Made by a program: the position numbers and the translations under genes. 64,000 bases of DNA from Calendula officinalis (Eukaryota; Streptophyta; Magnoliopsida; Asterales; Asteraceae), in contig OY970824.1 of assembly GCA_963853835.1 (NCBI GenBank), forward strand, positions 73,728,372-73,792,371, in the 5' to 3' direction. Each line of letters starts with the position of its first letter. Positions within the stretch are counted from its first letter, which is position 1. Under the pieces are notes generated by a model. The model worked only from the letters and a program-made list of their open reading frames with translations, ran no database searches and was not told where the DNA came from. Of this stretch, positions 60,092-64,000 are shown piece by piece.

Positions 60092-60404
60092 CTTCCTCCG
60101 TATCAAAATAAGTGACACAAATTGACTTACACGTTTTTGAGGTAAAAGATTAAAGTAGGGGTTAAAATAGATTAAAGTACATAGTTAGTGGAGAATGGGT
60201 CCCACTTTTCTTGAATAAAGTGATATTAATGAGTGTTAAAAGTATAAGTAAGGGTATAAGAGTAATTTCACTTTATTAAAGTGGATAATTAGTGGGTATG
60301 TGTCCCACTATTTTTACCAAAAAAAAGAAAGTTTTCAAAGTGTGTCACTTAGTTTGATACACCCCAAAATGGAAAGTGTGTCACTTATTTTGATACGGAG
60401 GAAG
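60092..60404. mobile_element. Stowaway-type MITE 5, nested
   Basis: Inverted ends CTTCCTCCGTATCAAAATAA and (reverse) CTTCCTCCGTATCAAAATAA are identical over 20 bases and flanked by TA. It is 313 bp. The near-perfect ends suggest the most recent Stowaway of the window. Confidence 0.93.
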
Positions 60405-60711
60405 TATTATTTTTAATAAAAAATATTTATAAAAAAATAAAAAAACCTAAAAAAAATCGAAATTTTTTTTTAAGTGCCAAATGACCAAAATACCCCTTCA
60501 TAATAAAAAGTAAAAATAAAAAATAAAAAATTTTAAAATAATAAATAAAAAAAAGTTTTTTTTTATGTTTTAAAAAATGACCAAAATACCCCTCAATATA
60601 TAAAATATGTGATTAATCTTGACCATTAGATCATATTGATCAATGATTGAGATTTGTTCCTTGGGACTTCACAAAGATGATGGACCTACTTGAACATTTC
60701 TCTAACTATAT

Positions 60712-61740
60712 AACATATAAAATTAATAATAAAAATGTGACTTTGTTCACCAAACATAATATTAAGGCTCATTTCACATTTGTAATAGAGAATGAAAAAA
60801 TGTTCCATTCAATAATAAAAACCGGAAAAAACATTTTCATGACCGGTTCGATCGGATGGTCTGGTTTTTAAAACAATGAGCAGACGGTTAGAGGAGATTT
60901 AGTGCACATTTTCAAAATAAAAGTTACAAAATTGATTGGTAGCATGTGACATTCGATTTCTTTCAGTTCCAAACCACCGCGTCACACAACCACCTATGCA
61001 ACCATTGTAACCCCACCCTTTCGCTCCAGATTCCCCTTATTCTATGATTCTGTCACGTACGTACATTTAATTTAATTATTGTTACCAAATAATAGAAAGA
61101 TGCTGGCATCAGCTTATGTAATTGTCACTAGCTATATTTAATTTTTTTAATACTTATCGTCAATTTTTAAGAGTTTATAACGAATGTAACATGCTTTTTT
61201 AGTTTTAGGACCAATTTTATTTACAACCAAGTATAGATATATAGTTTTCTTTTGTACATCTGTAGTATTTCACTACCAATTTGAATTAGTATAAAAAAAG
61301 CTTAATTTATGCAACAACAGCATTTGCACGTTTTTTCACGAAAATATACATACAATGTGACGTATCCGTGATCCCTGTGCATGTGATATATTATATGCAA
61401 GATCATCATATCCAATATGACTTGGAATTGTTTTGTTATTTATCAAAATAGTCTCCATAATCGTTGAAGATTATATCATAAAAAACGAAGGTCCTAGATT
61501 TGAATTCAGGCCCTGTGCCCCTAATCTATGATTTGCATCGTCTATGGAGCATGAGGGTTGTGATACTTTACTGGCTGATGGTGTACCATAGGATGTTCGT
61601 TATTTATTTATTATTTACAAAAGTCTATTATTTAAATAATAAAGTCAAGAGAAAATCAGAAATTGTCATTTTTATTATTTGGTAAATGTATATCTTATAA
61701 TGCAAATAAAGTATGTTATCGTAATTGTGTTATGTTATGC
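60712..61740. other. Intergenic DNA
   Basis: Frames of 61-74 codons exist but show no recognisable domain or splice context; nothing else is seen. Confidence 0.5.
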
Positions 61741-61746
61741 GTGCTA

Positions 61747-62009
61747 CTCCCTCCGTCCCTAAATAAAGTTCCCATTTTGCATTTAAATTTTGTCCCTAAA
61801 TAAAGTTCCCATTTCTCAAACATAAGGGCCCACTTAATATAATAATATTATTACCAATACTTTCACCACTAACTATTACTTAAAACATTTTCTCTCTCCA
61901 ATCAAACCTTATATTTTAATCAAAAGTAATACTAAATACCCCACCACTAACTATCTCCTAAAATGTTGTGCCAAACACAAATGTGAACTTTATTAAGGGA
62001 CGGAGGGAG
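61747..62009. mobile_element. Stowaway-type MITE 6
   Basis: Inverted ends CTCCCTCCGTCCCTAAATAA and (reverse) CTCCCTCCGTCCCTTAATAA are flanked by TA. It is 263 bp and non-coding. Confidence 0.92.
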
Positions 62010-62011
62010 TA

Positions 62012-63091
62012 TTTTGCATACTGTAAATAAAACTAGAATATTTTACAACAAATTTTAATTTTGAAACTAATAATTTTTAATAAATTGACATGAAGTTTGA
62101 ATGTGTCCATAATTTACTCTACATTTATAGATTTTTTTAATGAAATCAAATCATAGCACGACAAATTCATTGTCAAATTGATTTAATGATTTTTGATTGT
62201 TAAATCGGTACCTGTTGAACTAATTTGTCATTATTTATGTCTTGTTTGAGTCATTAAGTTGGTTTGTGTCCGATTTAAATAATCTGTTTACTATCAAATC
62301 AGTGATTTATCATGTTATCAGATTGTTAATGACGTAATTAAATAAAATTCTACATCAACTAAATCGTACAAAGGCTAAAGGATATTATTGAGGGGTAAAA
62401 ATGATCCCAAAAAGACATACACATTGTAGATGCATACACTTTCTAGATATGTCTAGAACGTTTTATTTGACCAACCCTATAAATTTACGAAAATGTACAG
62501 TTGATATTCATTGAGTATATATGCAACGTCTAAATTGGATGGATTTCGACATTTTAACCATATTTGTGCCCAAGTAATCATAAGTGTATGGTATGTAGCA
62601 CACTCACGGGGAGGAAGCCAAGTCACACATAACACCCCTAAAGTTTGACTACTTTTTTTGGAAACTTGAGATATATTTATATAAAATGACAAAATGTATT
62701 CATTTACAATCAACTAACTTTCGAAACTTAGTTTTGGAAGGCTGGAAATTTCACTGAAAATTAAAGGGTAACAAGTGTCTAAGAGGGCCGTGACTGTCAT
62801 GGCCCGCACAAAAAACAAAAAAGGAAAAGTTAGCCCAACTAAAACCCAAGGCCCAAAAACAAGCGGCCCATGAACAGCACAAACACGAGAAGCAGTAGCA
62901 ATCGAAATTAAAGAAATGCAGAACCTTTGCATCACTCTTCCCGCAAGAAGAAAGATTTTGAATCCATTTGTGATATTAGATACCAAGAGTCTGTTTGAAT
63001 CTCCAAGAAAATATCAATTTCGTTAGCATGAGCAGTGAAGGAAATCTTCCAATAACTAACCGTATAGAATAGTGTGTACCAATTCAGTACA
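62012..63091. other. Intergenic DNA and 5' flank of the PPR gene
   Basis: No coding frame is supported. Two adjoining minus-strand frames (62477-62713 and 62714-62986) have no recognised features. The last few hundred bases should include the promoter and leader of the PPR gene, but no clear TATA box stands out. Confidence 0.45.
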
Positions 63092-64000
63092 ATGTTTTCT
63101 AACTACAGGTCATTGAATTACGTTACAGCATATATTGTTGATTCCCATTTGAAAAGGACTTGCCTGCTTAATTTTGTTTTGAAGCATGGGTTTTCTTTTA
63201 ACACACACCAGGTGTTCGATAAAAGTCCTGAAAGACAAGTAGCCACTATTCATGACAATGAGTTCGAAAAGTTAATATCTTTTGTACATGGAAATAGGTT
63301 AGGCAACAAACCCACAAAGTTTGAACTTTGTACTGCCCTTAATTGTTGTGCCAAAACGCAAAACTCGAACCTTGGTTCTCAAATTCATGCCAAAATATTT
63401 CATATTGGTTTGGATCAAAATTTGTATATTAACAGCTCGTTAGTCAACGTGTATGCCAAATGTGGTGCGATTGTTGATGCAATGAGAGTATTCAAAGGTA
63501 TGGAGTTTCATGATCAAGTTTCTTGGACTTCAATCATATGTGGGTTTTCACAAAATGGGCAAGGAAAAGAAGCCCTTTGTTTATTTAAACAAATGTTGAA
63601 AACACTAATTAGACCAAATTGTTTCACTTATGTTAGTGTTATTAGCAGTTGTACAGAGCAAGAATCGGTATTTAAATGTGGCAAGTTACTTCACGGTCAT
63701 GTTATAATACTCGGACACGAAAACAACAACTTTGTTATAAGTTCTCTCATTAATTATTATTCAAAATGTGGAAAATTTGATAAATCTGTCATGCTATTTG
63801 AAGCATGCAAAATGAAGGATTCTGTTCTAGTGAACACTATGATCTCAGCATATTCTCATAACCTACAAGGCGAAAATGCACTCAATCTTTTTATAAAAAT
63901 TCGTAAAATAAACGTGAATCTGAGTGAACATGTTTTCACAAGCATATTGGATGCTTGTGGGGCCCTAACAATTCTGCAACAAGGAACACAAATTCATGCC
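63092..64000 (+). CDS. Pentatricopeptide-repeat protein, PLS class (5' part)
   Basis: An open frame of 303 codons runs from ATG at 63092 to the window edge without a stop. An in-frame TAG at 63065-63067 supports this start. PPR signatures are repeated: SQIHAKIFHIGLDQN..SSLVNVYAKCG at residues 96-125, VSWTSIICGFSQNG and KEALCLFKQM at 143-168, RPNCFTYVSVISSC at 174-187, GKLLHGHVIILG..SSLINYYSKCG at 197-227, and VLVNTMISAYSHN..ALNLF at 245-267. The alternation of P, L and S repeats is typical of land-plant organellar RNA-editing and processing factors. Such proteins bind RNA in plastids or mitochondria, one repeat per base. The first ~50 residues could include a targeting peptide. Intronless so far, as is usual; the C-terminal E/DYW region, if any, lies outside. 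Confidence 0.93.
   Translation, partial: MFSNYRSLNYVTAYIVDSHLKRTCLLNFVLKHGFSFNTHQVFDKSPERQVATIHDNEFEKLISFVHGNRLGNKPTKFELCTALNCCAKTQNSNLGSQIHAKIFHIGLDQNLYINSSLVNVYAKCGAIVDAMRVFKGMEFHDQVSWTSIICGFSQNGQGKEALCLFKQMLKTLIRPNCFTYVSVISSCTEQESVFKCGKLLHGHVIILGHENNNFVISSLINYYSKCGKFDKSVMLFEACKMKDSVLVNTMISAYSHNLQGENALNLFIKIRKINVNLSEHVFTSILDACGALTILQQGTQIHA

Larger units (their letters stand above)
59577..60702. mobile_element. Non-autonomous Mutator-like element, copy 2 (with nested Stowaway)
   Basis: Long inverted ends carry GGTCCAT(G/C)AT, AACAAATCTCAA and GATCAATATGATCTAATGGT in both arms. The 9-bp target duplication TAACTATAT is perfect (59568-59576 and 60703-60711). The interior carries AATCACATGTGATT palindromes (59931-60062). 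It is the same family as 129-962. A Stowaway MITE at 60092-60404 is inserted in it. Confidence 0.87.

Noticed and set aside
62477..62986. Two adjoining minus-strand frames upstream of the PPR gene
   Set aside because: No recognisable domain, no splice or start context, and antisense to the likely PPR leader.

Overview
The window is nuclear DNA of a flowering plant, almost certainly a eudicot. It is AT-rich and dominated by transposable elements. The genes have introns with GT..AG borders, the two protein-coding genes belong to plant-type families (a plant Nudix hydrolase and a PLS-class pentatricopeptide-repeat protein), and the repeats are typical plant families: Ty3 LTR elements primed by initiator-Met tRNA, Stowaway MITEs, Mutator-like and hAT-like non-autonomous elements, and a Helitron. 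The LTR style (TGTAACACC...GTTACA) is reminiscent of asterids, but I cannot place the species.

Only two host genes are supported. A five-exon Nudix hydrolase (173 aa) lies at 25723-26716 on the plus strand. The first 303 codons of a PPR gene start at 63092 and run off the right edge. I see no rRNA or tRNA gene and no CRISPR array.

Left part (1-25 kb): a Mutator-like element at 129-962; a minus-oriented solo LTR (2899-7264) split by a plus-oriented solo LTR (3678-5990); a second Mutator-like element (8098-8841); a four-armed inverted-repeat element (9261-10135); and several Stowaway MITEs. A ~1-kb tandem duplication (13982-21369) follows. Its first copy holds a hAT-like MITE. Its second copy holds a 4.8-kb Helitron (16523-21348) carrying fragments of an RPA-like OB-fold gene and of an LRR gene; the first copy preserves the empty Helitron site.

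Middle (25-31 kb): the Nudix gene, then intergenic DNA with a fold-back MITE (28702-29034) and a hAT-like element (29479-30332).

Right part (31-59 kb): one nest of LTR retrotransposons occupies 31015-59270. The oldest element (A, plus strand, ~2.8-kb LTRs, TSD CATTG) has lost its coding capacity. A solo LTR (D, 32538-34911, TSD TCGGG) sits in its left LTR. A gag-bearing but pol-less element (B, minus strand, 41951-57971, TSD GGTTT) sits in its right LTR. Inside B's gag is a young, apparently intact chromodomain-type Ty3 element (C, minus strand, 46879-55329, TSD CGACC) with one 1536-residue gag-pol frame. All target-site duplications can be read, so the order of insertions is explicit. The last stretch (59.5-64 kb) has another Mutator-like element with a Stowaway inside it, one more Stowaway, and the PPR gene.

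I found no wholly new gene system. The strongest unexplained signals are CpG-rich palindrome clusters conserved at the same place in several LTRs, a family of Mutator-like elements filled with short ACATGT-centred palindromes, and a higher-order array of hairpin repeats inside one LTR.
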